From NCBI GenBank assembly GCA_045601325.1, contig JAZRZI010000019.1:1-29349 (forward strand): 29,349 nt of DNA, written 5' to 3'. Made by a program: the position numbers and the translations under genes. This document shows, in pieces, positions 1 through 8,293 of this stretch (positions within the stretch are counted from its first letter, which is position 1; each line of letters starts with the position of its first letter). The stretch comes from JAZRZI01 sp045601325 (GTDB taxonomy: Bacteria; Bacillota_I; Bacilli_A; RFN20; CAG-826). A model generated the notes under the pieces. The model made no database searches, was not told the DNA's origin, and was given only the letters and a program-made list of their open reading frames with translations.

Positions 1-42
1 TCATTTGAATAGCCTCCCTTCTGAATTTGTCTTGACAACAAT

Positions 43-131
43 ATTCTAAGGGATTTTTAATTTGATGATTATCACGTGTCAAAACTATTCATTCTAATGG
101 GGATATAAAAAAAGGGTACCCCCATAGGAAT
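43..131. repeat. Left-edge cluster of ATTC-NNN-TGGGG-like elements
   Basis: Three related short units lie here. ATTCTAAGGGATTT starts at 43. ATTCTAATGGGGAT is at 91-104. An inverted copy, CCCCATAGGAAT, is at 120-131. The second and third can pair as a hairpin arm (10 of 12 positions). The 14-mer at 91-104 recurs exactly at 29222-29235. A separate perfect 7-bp inverted repeat (AGGGTAC at 113-119, GTACCCT at 137-143) overlaps the group. It could be the end of an insertion sequence or a small dispersed repeat. The sequence shows only the repetition. Confidence 0.5.
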
Positions 132-162
132 GAAGAGTACCCTAATTCTTAGAGTGACTATT

Positions 163-196
163 AAGAGGTGAACATGTAATGTTTGCCTCTTTTTTA
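163..196 (+). terminator. Intrinsic terminator of an upstream gene outside the window
   Basis: A 12-bp stem pairs AAGAGGTGAACA (163-174) with TGTTTGCCTCTT (180-191), with two G-T pairs and a five-base loop, and runs into a T tract to 196. It ends a rightward transcript that enters from the left. Positions 1-279 contain no gene I can support. Besides the repeat cluster and this terminator, they hold a palindrome-like TTTCTT-TT-AAGAAA near 227-240. Confidence 0.8.
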
Positions 197-247
197 TTGC
201 TTTGTGTTATGTTTCATTACATTACTTTCTTTTAAGAAATTACGTTA

Positions 248-253
248 TATAAT
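248..253 (+). promoter_or_regulatory. Putative -10 box of the oxidoreductase gene
   Basis: A consensus TATAAT lies 27 bases before the start codon, leaving a leader of about 20 bases that contains the AAAGAGG ribosome site at 265-271. No convincing -35 hexamer is seen at the right distance. Confidence 0.35.
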
Positions 254-279
254 TTGTATGATATAAAGAGGTTTATTTT

Positions 280-1545
280 ATGGAAGATAAAGTATTTACT
301 GTAGCTATATTAGGATGTGGAAGTCGTGGTTTAGACACTTTCGCACGTTTCATGGAACCATTACCTTACTATAAGGTTGTTGCGGGTTGTGATTTTAGAC
401 AAGTTAGACTTGATTTAGCCCAAAATAAATATGGTGTTAAACCTGAGAATTGTTTTTTAGATGAAAAAGAATTCTTTAAAGAAAAAAGAGCGGACTTAAT
501 GGTAATTGCCACTCAAGATCAGGACCATGTTCGTCACGCAGTGAAAGCCTTAGAACTTGGCTATGACATCATATTAGAAAAACCTATCACTCCAAAAAAA
601 GAAGAATGCTATGAACTTTTAGAAGCTCAAAAGAAATATGGTGGTAAGGTTGTCGTATGTCATGTCCTTAGATACGCGCCTGTATATTTGCATGTTTCAA
701 AGTTAATTGAACAAGGCACAATCGGAACATTATTAGATATATACGCGATTGAACAAGTTGCGCACTGGCATATCGCTCATTCATTTGTTAGAGGCAACTG
801 GAGGAATAGCAATGAAACATCTCCAATGATTCTAGCAAAATGTTGCCATGATATGGATTTATTACAATGGTTTGCAGGTTCTAGATGCAAATGTATCTCT
901 TCTATGGGCGCCTTATCTTATTTTAAAGGTGAAAATCAGCCTCTAGGAGCCTCGGATAGATGCCAGACATGTAAATACCTTGATTCATGCCCTTACAGCG
1001 CTAAAAACATTTATGTTAAACAATGGAAGACATGTGGTTCACCTGAAACTATGTGGCCACAAAATGTCGTGTGTACAAATTTGCCGTTAACAGAAGAAAA
1101 ACTCATTAAGGCTTATGAATCTAATCAATACGGTAGATGTGTGTTCAAATGCGACAATAACGTAGTGGACCATCAAGAGACAATTATGACATTTGAAAAT
1201 GGCGTGACCGCTAACTTGTGTATGACTGGATTTACTGGTAGTCCTGGACGTATTTATAAATTCCATGGAACAATTGGTGAAATAATTATGGATGAAGAAC
1301 GCAAAGAAGTGATTGTTAAACCATTTGGTGATCCTGAGCAAGTGATGAAATTTACTGAAATACCTGATATTATGGGTGGCCATGGTGGTGGTGACCCTGC
1401 AATGCTTAAAGCATTCTATAAAACTTTATGTGGTGAAGGATCAATGTCAACTTCCCTAGAATCTTCTATCGAAAGCCACTTGATGGCGTTTGCCGCGGAA
1501 GAATCAAGGATAAATGATGGTAAATTAATATATTTACATAAGTAA
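280..1545 (+). CDS. Gfo/Idh/MocA family NAD(P)-dependent oxidoreductase
   Basis: Predicted cytoplasmic dehydrogenase of a sugar or inositol derivative, 421 residues. The Rossmann fold starts at once, with ILGCGSRG at residues 10-17. The family EKP motif with its lysine is at 100-102. The substrate-domain helix CCHDMDLLQWF at 188-198 carries the usual active-site His-Asp region. An added cysteine cluster sits in the substrate domain at C228, C231 and C237 (CX2CX5C), with C252 further on. It may bind metal or an iron-sulfur centre and is not part of the basic fold. The start is set by AAAGAGG eight bases upstream. The gene is a single unit closed by a hairpin terminator. The exact substrate cannot be read from sequence. 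Its location near glycosidases suggests sugar oxidation or epimerisation. Confidence 0.9.
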   Translation: MEDKVFTVAILGCGSRGLDTFARFMEPLPYYKVVAGCDFRQVRLDLAQNKYGVKPENCFLDEKEFFKEKRADLMVIATQDQDHVRHAVKALELGYDIILEKPITPKKEECYELLEAQKKYGGKVVVCHVLRYAPVYLHVSKLIEQGTIGTLLDIYAIEQVAHWHIAHSFVRGNWRNSNETSPMILAKCCHDMDLLQWFAGSRCKCISSMGALSYFKGENQPLGASDRCQTCKYLDSCPYSAKNIYVKQWKTCGSPETMWPQNVVCTNLPLTEEKLIKAYESNQYGRCVFKCDNNVVDHQETIMTFENGVTANLCMTGFTGSPGRIYKFHGTIGEIIMDEERKEVIVKPFGDPEQVMKFTEIPDIMGGHGGGDPAMLKAFYKTLCGEGSMSTSLESSIESHLMAFAAEESRINDGKLIYLHK

Positions 1546-1551
1546 AAAACT

Positions 1552-1576
1552 GGATAGGTTGGGCCTATCCTTTTTT
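1552..1576. terminator. Bidirectional intrinsic terminator
   Basis: GGATAGG (1552-1558) pairs with CCTATCC (1564-1570), followed by six T on the plus strand and, after AG, six T on the minus strand. It ends the oxidoreductase gene and may also end the leftward amidohydrolase transcript. The rest of 1571-1728 is AT-rich with a small AATATTGCAATATT palindrome and no gene. Confidence 0.8.
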
Positions 1577-1728
1577 AATTTTTGTTATTGTCAAATCACT
1601 GAAGAGTGATAAATAATAACCAGATTATCTAATGTCATTAATTTCAATTTTTAATGGAATACACAAACAAAAATAAGACATCACACTAAAAGAGATGCAT
1701 TATGCATTAATATTGCAATATTACTAAA

Positions 1729-3297
1729 TTAATATTTTCTTCTAGAATTAATACCTCTAAACACTGTTTTCAAAGCACTTTCTTTGCAACTCCTATATGG
1801 CCGTCCTTTTAAATATAGTTGTTCAACCTTAGTATTTTTAATTTCACTAGTTGGTACTTCGTAAATGTTTTGATTCAATATCACAAAGTCTGCAACTTTT
1901 CCAACTTCAAGAGAACCTCTTTCTTTATCATCGAATGTGATAAACGCTCCATTGAATGTGGACATTCTTAATGCGTCTTTAACAGAAACTCTTTGAGAAA
2001 GGTTTTCATTGTTGACTGCTCTATCAATCCATACGATTGGATCAGGTGATGTACATGGGCCATCACTACCAAAAGCAACAACTATTCCATTATCATTAAA
2101 TGTCTTAATTGGGTTAAGAGCGTCTAATCTATCTTTTCCTAATATTGATTCAAGATAATCATTTGGTTCTTGCTTCCAATCGATAAATGCAGATTGCACT
2201 GGCATTTGAATATGATATTCGCTGCAAATCTTGATGCCTTCTTCTGTTGGCAAGCAATCATGGATAATGCCATGTCTATGGTCTGCTCTTGGGAAATCAT
2301 CTAAGGCTGCTTTAATAGCACGTGTTGCTTGATTAAATGCTTTATCACCAATTGCGTGGAGTTCAATTTGAAGTCCCATTCTATTTGCTTTCTTACAGAA
2401 TTCAATCACTTTTTCATCGCTATAATATAAAACACCATCACCAGCAATTTCATCGACATATGGTTTATTTAATGATGCATCATGGCTTCCAAAGCAACCA
2501 TCAAGTGCGCATTCGAAACATCCACCAATACGTGGTAAGTTTCTCTTTTTGGCAACTTTGACATTCATTGATTGTGGGAATACTCTTAATTGGAAATTAT
2601 TCTTAAGAGATTTAGCGAATATCTTTTCTAAAGTAATATCAATGTTCATTGGGAAACCAATACCACTGACTGTGTGGATCATGCTGATACCTTTAGTGGC
2701 GTGGAAATCAACACAGCTTTGCATATTTTTAATTAAAGCCTTTAATGATAAAGAACCAGAAATATAATCGCTGACTGCGAAGAATGCTTCTTGATTCATT
2801 TCACCTGTATCTGGGTGATATCCACGTAAATTACAAAGTTTTTTATTTAATTTCTTTAATAATCTAGAGTTAATAATACAAGCGTGGCCATCATATTTTG
2901 CGATAAAAATTTCTCTTTCTTTGCTGACAGAATCAAGTTCGTCTTTAGAAACCAATCTGCCTTCTTTTACTGAGTATGGAGAAGCACCAAAACCAATAAC
3001 AGTTTTAGCTTTGGTCTTTCCTACAAACTCTTTTAACATAGAAAGAATTTCTTCGTTGCTTGAAGCATCCATAACGTTTAGACCAGCATTAAATGTTGAT
3101 AGGGATGCAAAGTGTTGGTGTGTATCTACAAAAGAAGGACAAATAACTTTTTCACCTAGCTCGATGGTTTCTTTGTCTTTGTATTCTTCTGGAAGTTCAT
3201 TTCCAACGAACACAACTTTACCATCATGTTCAACTAAATAGTCAAACACTTCATCATTTTTATTTACAGTTAAAATTTTACCGTGATAAATATTCAT
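1729..3297 (-). CDS. Amidohydrolase family 3 metal-dependent hydrolase (YtcJ-like)
   Basis: Predicted cytoplasmic metallo-hydrolase of the amidohydrolase superfamily, 522 residues from the chosen start. Visible motifs are the N-terminal beta cap (MNIYHGKILTVN), the metal-binding THQH (H60 and H62), the later HAIGDKA histidine segment, HRHGIIHD, and the terminal GSDGP aspartate that closes the metal site. The closest well-known group is the YtcJ/AepA-like amidohydrolase-3 family. Substrates are mostly unknown and some members hydrolyse formamides. The frame is open 14 codons further upstream (ATG at 3339), but only the ATG at 3297 has a ribosome site: GAGG (minus strand, 3306-3309) eight bases before. 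It is a single-gene unit diverging from the LicC/LicA fusion gene. No special link to the glycan genes is evident. Confidence 0.88.
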   Translation of the reverse strand: MNIYHGKILTVNKNDEVFDYLVEHDGKVVFVGNELPEEYKDKETIELGEKVICPSFVDTHQHFASLSTFNAGLNVMDASSNEEILSMLKEFVGKTKAKTVIGFGASPYSVKEGRLVSKDELDSVSKEREIFIAKYDGHACIINSRLLKKLNKKLCNLRGYHPDTGEMNQEAFFAVSDYISGSLSLKALIKNMQSCVDFHATKGISMIHTVSGIGFPMNIDITLEKIFAKSLKNNFQLRVFPQSMNVKVAKKRNLPRIGGCFECALDGCFGSHDASLNKPYVDEIAGDGVLYYSDEKVIEFCKKANRMGLQIELHAIGDKAFNQATRAIKAALDDFPRADHRHGIIHDCLPTEEGIKICSEYHIQMPVQSAFIDWKQEPNDYLESILGKDRLDALNPIKTFNDNGIVVAFGSDGPCTSPDPIVWIDRAVNNENLSQRVSVKDALRMSTFNGAFITFDDKERGSLEVGKVADFVILNQNIYEVPTSEIKNTKVEQLYLKGRPYRSCKESALKTVFRGINSRRKY

Positions 3298-3305
3298 AAT
3301 TACGA

Positions 3306-3309
3306 CCTC
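3306..3309 (-). promoter_or_regulatory. Ribosome binding site that sets the amidohydrolase start
   Basis: GAGG on the minus strand, eight bases before the ATG at 3297. The alternative upstream ATG at 3339 has no such site. Confidence 0.7.
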
Positions 3310-3422
3310 GTGCCTTAATAATAGTGTGATTTTGTTCAAAAAACAATAATGTATATAAGAAACTGAACATTTGTGTTTTTATTTACTTAAAAATATTTTA
3401 TAGTAAATGTGAGGATTAATTT

Positions 3423-6107
3423 ATGACAAAGAACGAATTCGAGATATTGCATTATTTTTTAAAGCATGGAAAATGCTCTTACAGAGATATTGCTAACGAA
3501 ACAAATATTTCACTAGGAACGATCTCGTCTATAGTTAAATCATTTGTTGAACATAAACTTGTGGATGATGAAGGAATCACCCAAAAAGGATTAAAGGCTT
3601 TAGAGCCATATAAAGTTAATAACGCTATTATTTTAGCGGCAGGTCCTTCTTCTAGATTTGTTCCTTTATCTTTAGAACAACCAAAAGGTTTATTCAAAGT
3701 GAAAGGTGAAGTTTTAATTGAAAGACAAATAAGACAACTTCAAGAAGCAGGCATTAAAGATATCACTTTAGTGTTAGGTTATAAGAAAGAAACGTTCTTC
3801 TATTTAATCGATAAATATAATGTAAATATCATTATTAACACTGAATTTAATAAGAAAAATAATATCGAATCTATATTCTTAGCGAGAAAGATTTTAAACA
3901 ATTCATATATATGTTCTTGCGATGATTACTTTGTTAATAATCCTTTTAATCAATATGAATATCAAACATTTTATGCCTCTATCAAAACCAGTGAAAAAAC
4001 TAAGGAAATGTACGCTTTAGTTTCTAAAAAGAATGAAATTATTAAACTTGAAAAAGGTTTATCTAGTGGGCAAATCTTATTAGGCCATTCTTTTTGGAAC
4101 AAAGAATTCTCCGATGCTTTTATTTCATTAGTTAAGCAATTCTATGATAGTGGTGATTACGATGGAGCGTTCTGGGAAAAGCTTGTTGCTGATCACATTG
4201 ACGAATTGCCTAGCATGTTCATCAAAGAATATCCAGATAATGTGATATTTGAATTTGATACAGTCGAAGAACTTAGAGCGTTTGACTATAAATATGTCGG
4301 TAACACTGAATCGATTATTTTAGATAACATATGTGATTATTTTAATTGCAGAGAAGAAGATGTCACTGGATTTAGACCCATTTTTGAAGGATTAACCAAC
4401 ACTTCATTTATTTTTTCAATAGATGGTAAAAGATACGTATATCGTCAACCTGGCGAAGGCACTGATTCAATCGTTAATAGAAAACACGAAAAACTTGCCT
4501 TAAAGTTTGCTAGAGAAAATGGTTTCGATACTACTTTCTTAATCTTAAATGATAAGGAAGGTTGGAAGATATCTACATTTGTAGATAACTTTAGAGAACC
4601 TGATTATGAATCTCTTGAAGATTCTGAAGTTGTCGCTACTACGTTAAGAAAACTCCATTCCTTATCTCCTAAAAACATTGATTGGTCCTTCCAACCGGTT
4701 GAAGAAGCTTTAGAAATAGAAAAACAAATTAGAGCAAAAACACGTATCACAATGCCTGATTTTGACAAATTGAAAGAAAGAATTCTTAAGATTTATGAAA
4801 ACACAAAATGTGATGGTGTTGAACCTTGTATGTGCCATGGCGATACATATAGACACAACTGGATGTTCACAGATAAAGAACCAATTTTAATTGATTGGGA
4901 GTATGCTGGTCTTGGCGATCCAGGTATTGATGTTGGTTATTATATAGTCGATGCTATGTATTCATTCGAAGATGCAGAAAGATTCATCAAACAATATTTG
5001 GAAGAATCTTATAGTGAGCAACTTCGCTACCATTATTTTGCATACTCTGCAATCATCGCTTATTACTGGTTCGTATGGGCTTTATATAGAGAAGCTTGTG
5101 GCGCGGTTATGGGTGACTCTTTATATAACTGGTACCTTATGGCTAAACGATATAGCGAATATTTAGAAAAAGATTCCGATATTGGTAAGGCGCTTACTAG
5201 ACCAGAATTTGAATTATTAAAATATATTGTCGATGAAAAAGGTATTGTTTTTGATACAAGAATCCTTGCAAATACCTTATTAATGTCTGTTGAAACATTA
5301 ACAAAAGCTTTTGAGCAATCATTATTAAAAGGTTATGTTTCTTTAAACAGAAAGAAGTACGTCATTACCGAGAAAGGCTTATTAGCATTAAAGCCATATG
5401 AAGTAAATAGAGCTATTATTGTCGCGGCAGGATTTGGCTCAAGAATGGTGCCTGTCACTTTAAAGACACCTAAACCACTTGTAAAGGTCAATGGTAAGAG
5501 AATTATTGACACACTCCTTGATGCATTGCTCTCTAAAGGCATTGATGACATCTACTTAGTTCGTGGATATAAGAAAGAATGCTTTGATGAGCTATTAGAA
5601 AAGTATCCAAACATTCATCTTGTAGATAACGATGACTACAATGTCACAAATAACATTTCAAGTTTAATGAAAGTTATTGAAAAATTAGATAACTGTTATA
5701 TCTGTGAAGCTGATTTTGTTGTTAGCAACCCTAACATTATTTCTAAATACCATTATTGCTCCAACTATCTTGGAACAAGAGTCATTGAAACTGATGACTG
5801 GTGTTACAGAAATGTTGATGGTATCGCTAAAGATTATAAGAAAGGCGGAACAAACGTGTGGCAATCTTTTGGAATATCTTATTGGGACAAAACCGATTCT
5901 AAAAAAATCAGATATTATTTGCCAAAAATCTTCGAAACAAAAGAAGGAAAACAAGTCTTCTATGAGATGTGTATGTTCGATTTCTATAAGGATGAATTCC
6001 AGATTGAAATTAGAAATTGTTCCAAGTTCGATATTGTTGAAATCGATGGTTTCCAAGAGCTTTGTGAGGTCGACCCGAGCTATAAAAATTTCACTATAGA
6101 AGAATAA
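3423..6107 (+). CDS. Five-domain fusion: wHTH + LicC-like NTase + LicA-like kinase + wHTH + LicC-like NTase
   Basis: An 894-residue cytoplasmic protein with a duplicated layout. Residues 4-62 are a winged helix-turn-helix of MarR-like type. 67-295 are a nucleotidyltransferase with LAAGPSSR (71-78) and the PKGLFKVKGE strand. 298-585 are a choline/ethanolamine-kinase-type aminoglycoside-phosphotransferase fold with CHGDTYRHN (H472, D474) and the metal-binding LIDWEYAG (D491). About 590-655 is a second winged helix, and 660-894 a second nucleotidyltransferase with the canonical VAAGFGSR. LicA phosphorylates choline and LicC makes CDP-choline, for decorating surface glycans with phosphocholine. 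The same chemistry on another amino-alcohol is possible. The first NTase has Ser where the signature has Gly (PSSR rather than xGSR), so it may have altered specificity or be inactive. GAGG sits eight bases before the start. Choline itself as substrate is inference. Confidence 0.88.
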   Translation: MTKNEFEILHYFLKHGKCSYRDIANETNISLGTISSIVKSFVEHKLVDDEGITQKGLKALEPYKVNNAIILAAGPSSRFVPLSLEQPKGLFKVKGEVLIERQIRQLQEAGIKDITLVLGYKKETFFYLIDKYNVNIIINTEFNKKNNIESIFLARKILNNSYICSCDDYFVNNPFNQYEYQTFYASIKTSEKTKEMYALVSKKNEIIKLEKGLSSGQILLGHSFWNKEFSDAFISLVKQFYDSGDYDGAFWEKLVADHIDELPSMFIKEYPDNVIFEFDTVEELRAFDYKYVGNTESIILDNICDYFNCREEDVTGFRPIFEGLTNTSFIFSIDGKRYVYRQPGEGTDSIVNRKHEKLALKFARENGFDTTFLILNDKEGWKISTFVDNFREPDYESLEDSEVVATTLRKLHSLSPKNIDWSFQPVEEALEIEKQIRAKTRITMPDFDKLKERILKIYENTKCDGVEPCMCHGDTYRHNWMFTDKEPILIDWEYAGLGDPGIDVGYYIVDAMYSFEDAERFIKQYLEESYSEQLRYHYFAYSAIIAYYWFVWALYREACGAVMGDSLYNWYLMAKRYSEYLEKDSDIGKALTRPEFELLKYIVDEKGIVFDTRILANTLLMSVETLTKAFEQSLLKGYVSLNRKKYVITEKGLLALKPYEVNRAIIVAAGFGSRMVPVTLKTPKPLVKVNGKRIIDTLLDALLSKGIDDIYLVRGYKKECFDELLEKYPNIHLVDNDDYNVTNNISSLMKVIEKLDNCYICEADFVVSNPNIISKYHYCSNYLGTRVIETDDWCYRNVDGIAKDYKKGGTNVWQSFGISYWDKTDSKKIRYYLPKIFETKEGKQVFYEMCMFDFYKDEFQIEIRNCSKFDIVEIDGFQELCEVDPSYKNFTIEE

Positions 6108-6138
6108 CATTAAAATTTTTACAACTATTATTCTTTAG

Positions 6139-6180
6139 AATAAAAGATTTTTAAATATTTCAAGTCTTTTATTTTATTTC
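6139..6180 (+). terminator. Weak possible terminator
   Basis: AATAAAAGA (6139-6147) can pair with TCTTTTATT (6165-6173) across a 17-base loop, followed by a T-rich stretch. The stem is almost wholly A-T pairs, so it may be chance. It lies about 30 bases after the fusion gene. Confidence 0.35.
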
Positions 6181-6188
6181 GACATTAA

Positions 6189-6194
6189 TATAAT
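6189..6194 (+). promoter_or_regulatory. Putative -10 box very close to the acyltransferase start
   Basis: A consensus TATAAT ends 13 bases before the ATG at 6208. Transcription starting at the usual distance would leave a leader of only about seven bases, and no Shine-Dalgarno site is visible. Confidence 0.4.
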
Positions 6195-6207
6195 TATCGT
6201 AGCATTT

Positions 6208-7377
6208 ATGAAAAAGAGAAGTCCTGTTCAAGATATAGCAAAAGGCTTATGCATGTTAGCGGTGTTATTTTGTCACACCGTTCCAGTTACTGAAACTGCA
6301 GATATAATCTTAAGAGCCTTTTTAGGTTTTGTTATTCCCTTCTTTTTCTTCATCTCTGGATATAACAATCATATAAATACTGAAATCCCTGAAACATTCA
6401 AAGGAAAATGCAGTTTATACAATCAAAGAATTAGAAAGCGTGCGAGACAAATTCTTATTCCATTACTTGTGTGCTTGTCTATTATGCTCGTGCTCTCATG
6501 CGCATACGCAGTAATAACAAGTTTTAAAAATGGCGGCACTGCTATCGGCGATGCTGCTTTGTTATTAGTTAAGAGCTTTGGTGGCTTCTGGCTAAGCGAA
6601 CCTTTATCTTCTATTGTTGGTCTCCCAACTATTGGAACATACGAAGGTATCGCAAGAGCGTTTGAACCTAGCTGGTTTGTGTTACATATGTTTACTGCTT
6701 ATCTTGTTTACTACTTAGTAGTGGATAGATCGATGAAAAATGATAGAAACCTTGTCTATACAATTATTGTTCTTGTTGCTATCACAATGGCGTTGAACTT
6801 CTTAAATTTAAAATTACCTTGGGGTTTAGAAAACGCTGGTGGATATGCCTCAATTATGTTATTGGGAACGTTATTCAAGAAAAAAGGCTGGTTTATAGTT
6901 GAAACTTATAAACACAAACGCAATATTTGGATCAATGGTTTGATTGCCATGATTGTGTGCGTTGGATTAGGAATCTTATTCCCTAGAGCAGGACAAATTT
7001 CAGGTTCTGGCAATATGACAAAGATTCTTGGAATTGTCGAAATTCCATTCACCGTATTGTATTCGATTGTTTGTAGTTATTATGCGATGGTTTTAGCAAA
7101 ACTAATCAACAAGGTTAAACCAGCGGGGTTCTGTTTCACATTTTTAGGCAAGAACTCATTAATGATATTGATATTCCATTTGCTTTATATGGCATTAGCG
7201 AAGTTCATTGTTGGTGTCGACTTGAATGCGAGCCTAGCTTTCGTGGAAAAATTCGATCCAATCAACTTAGTTGTTTTAGTGGTAGAAATAGTCTTAGTTA
7301 GTACACAGGTTATCGTTCAAAACCTCGTTAAGAAAGCAATTAAAAAACGCAAAGAGAAGAAATTAAAAGCCGCTTAA
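6208..7377 (+). CDS. Acyltransferase family 3 (OafA/WecH-like) membrane protein
   Basis: An integral membrane protein of 389 residues with about ten hydrophobic segments and a Lys/Arg-rich tail (KKAIKKRKEKKLKAA). The N-terminus reads PVQDIAKGLCMLAVLFCHTVP. This matches the first helix of acyltransferase-3 proteins, in which an Asp and a following His (here H23) act in moving acetyl or succinyl groups onto extracellular sugars. The next helix, FLGFVIPFFFFISGY, is also typical of the family. It likely O-acylates a cell-surface polysaccharide, which would fit the neighbouring LicC/LicA fusion if both modify surface glycan. The start lacks a ribosome site and lies close to a TATAAT, so near-leaderless translation is possible. 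The next Met (residue 16) would cut the first helix. The stop codon is inside the hairpin of a shared terminator. Confidence 0.8.
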   Translation: MKKRSPVQDIAKGLCMLAVLFCHTVPVTETADIILRAFLGFVIPFFFFISGYNNHINTEIPETFKGKCSLYNQRIRKRARQILIPLLVCLSIMLVLSCAYAVITSFKNGGTAIGDAALLLVKSFGGFWLSEPLSSIVGLPTIGTYEGIARAFEPSWFVLHMFTAYLVYYLVVDRSMKNDRNLVYTIIVLVAITMALNFLNLKLPWGLENAGGYASIMLLGTLFKKKGWFIVETYKHKRNIWINGLIAMIVCVGLGILFPRAGQISGSGNMTKILGIVEIPFTVLYSIVCSYYAMVLAKLINKVKPAGFCFTFLGKNSLMILIFHLLYMALAKFIVGVDLNASLAFVEKFDPINLVVLVVEIVLVSTQVIVQNLVKKAIKKRKEKKLKAA

Positions 7378-7394
7378 TTTAAAGCGACTTTTTT
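7365..7394. terminator. Bidirectional terminator overlapping the acyltransferase stop
   Basis: AAAAGCCGCTT (7365-7375) pairs with AAGCGACTTTT (7382-7392) with one C-A mismatch. A T run follows on the plus strand and TTTTAATTT on the minus strand. It separates two convergent genes and includes the TAA at 7375-7377. Confidence 0.8.
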
Positions 7395-8191
7395 CATAAA
7401 TAGTAGTTATATCTTTTTCCGTCTATAAAGTAATTTAAGTGGTCAAACCCAGCCTCTTTTATCATCTTCATATATTTATTAAAACTTGAGAACGCTCTTT
7501 CCACGCTATGACCATCACTTGTTAATGTGATATTGATTCCACCTGATTTTTTATATAAATCCAATAAATATTTTGTGTGATTATCATCGCCAATTCTTTC
7601 TTGGACCTTTGTGTTTATTTCTAATACTTTGTCTCTTTTGATTAACGCCTTGAATATTTCTACTAGTTTATCTCCATAGTTTTGAATTTTTTGATTTTGG
7701 TCCACCTTAAGGGCGGTTCTAAATCCATAGTCTATATGGCCTAAGATATCGTACCTGGGGAAATTAGTGACACCATCTAACATGGAATCAAAATAATTAT
7801 TCATCACTTGGTTTATATCTTTGTTTTTTAATATTTCAGCTTTGTAGTAATCTAAGCCATTTAAGAAATGCACACTCATGATAACTAAATCAAAATCATG
7901 ATTATTCAATTCTTCTAGATATTGATTAAATAATCTTTTTTCATACCCGATTTCTATTCCTGACATTATATGAATATTTTTGTATTCTTGTTTTAAAGAA
8001 TTTAGTTCTTCATCTCTCTTATCAATATCAAAAATCATATTGTCACCACGCATATCTAAATCCAAATCATAATGGTCGGTGAAAACGATATTTTCTATTC
8101 CTAAATTCATATAGTATTCAATGTATTCTTTAGGTGTAGTGTTTGAATCATGAGAATATGAAGTATGCTGATGTTGATTAAAAAATTTCAT
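7394..8191 (-). CDS. PHP-family phosphatase, histidinol-phosphatase (HisK/HisJ) type
   Basis: A 265-residue cytoplasmic metallo-phosphatase of the PHP fold. Metal ligands are recognisable in order: NQHQHTSYSHD (H7, H9, H14), FTDHYD (D39, H40), a Glu in MSGIEIGYE, MSVHFLNG, LGHIDYGFR, and the final SDGHS. Length and motif order match the HisK-type histidinol-phosphate phosphatase. No other histidine-biosynthesis gene is nearby, however, and many such proteins act on other phosphate esters. The start ATG is at 8191; I see no strong ribosome site before it. It ends in TGA just beyond the shared terminator and diverges from the GH36 gene. Family is sure, the substrate is not. Confidence 0.85.
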   Translation of the reverse strand: MKFFNQHQHTSYSHDSNTTPKEYIEYYMNLGIENIVFTDHYDLDLDMRGDNMIFDIDKRDEELNSLKQEYKNIHIMSGIEIGYEKRLFNQYLEELNNHDFDLVIMSVHFLNGLDYYKAEILKNKDINQVMNNYFDSMLDGVTNFPRYDILGHIDYGFRTALKVDQNQKIQNYGDKLVEIFKALIKRDKVLEINTKVQERIGDDNHTKYLLDLYKKSGGINITLTSDGHSVERAFSSFNKYMKMIKEAGFDHLNYFIDGKRYNYYL

Positions 8192-8256
8192 AATACTAAT
8201 TATGATACTATTTTCAGTTCAATGTATATTTTATTTCTTAAAGGATTCTAAATAGT

Positions 8257-8262
8257 TATAAT
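8257..8262 (+). promoter_or_regulatory. Putative -10 box of the GH36 gene
   Basis: A TATAAT lies 31 bases before the ATG at 8294. No clear -35 is visible, and the ribosome site of this gene is weak. Confidence 0.35.
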
Positions 8263-8293
8263 GATTAGGACAAAGAAAGTTTGAGATTGCATT

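Noticed and set aside
3298..3339. Upstream ATG of the amidohydrolase frame at 3339
   Set aside because: It has no ribosome site, and the added residues do not belong to the family; the ATG at 3297 has GAGG at eight bases.
5685..6110. Overlapping open frames of 131 and 141 codons on both strands at the end of the LicC/LicA fusion gene
   Set aside because: They are shadow frames inside a well-supported gene, with no family motifs and no independent ribosome sites.
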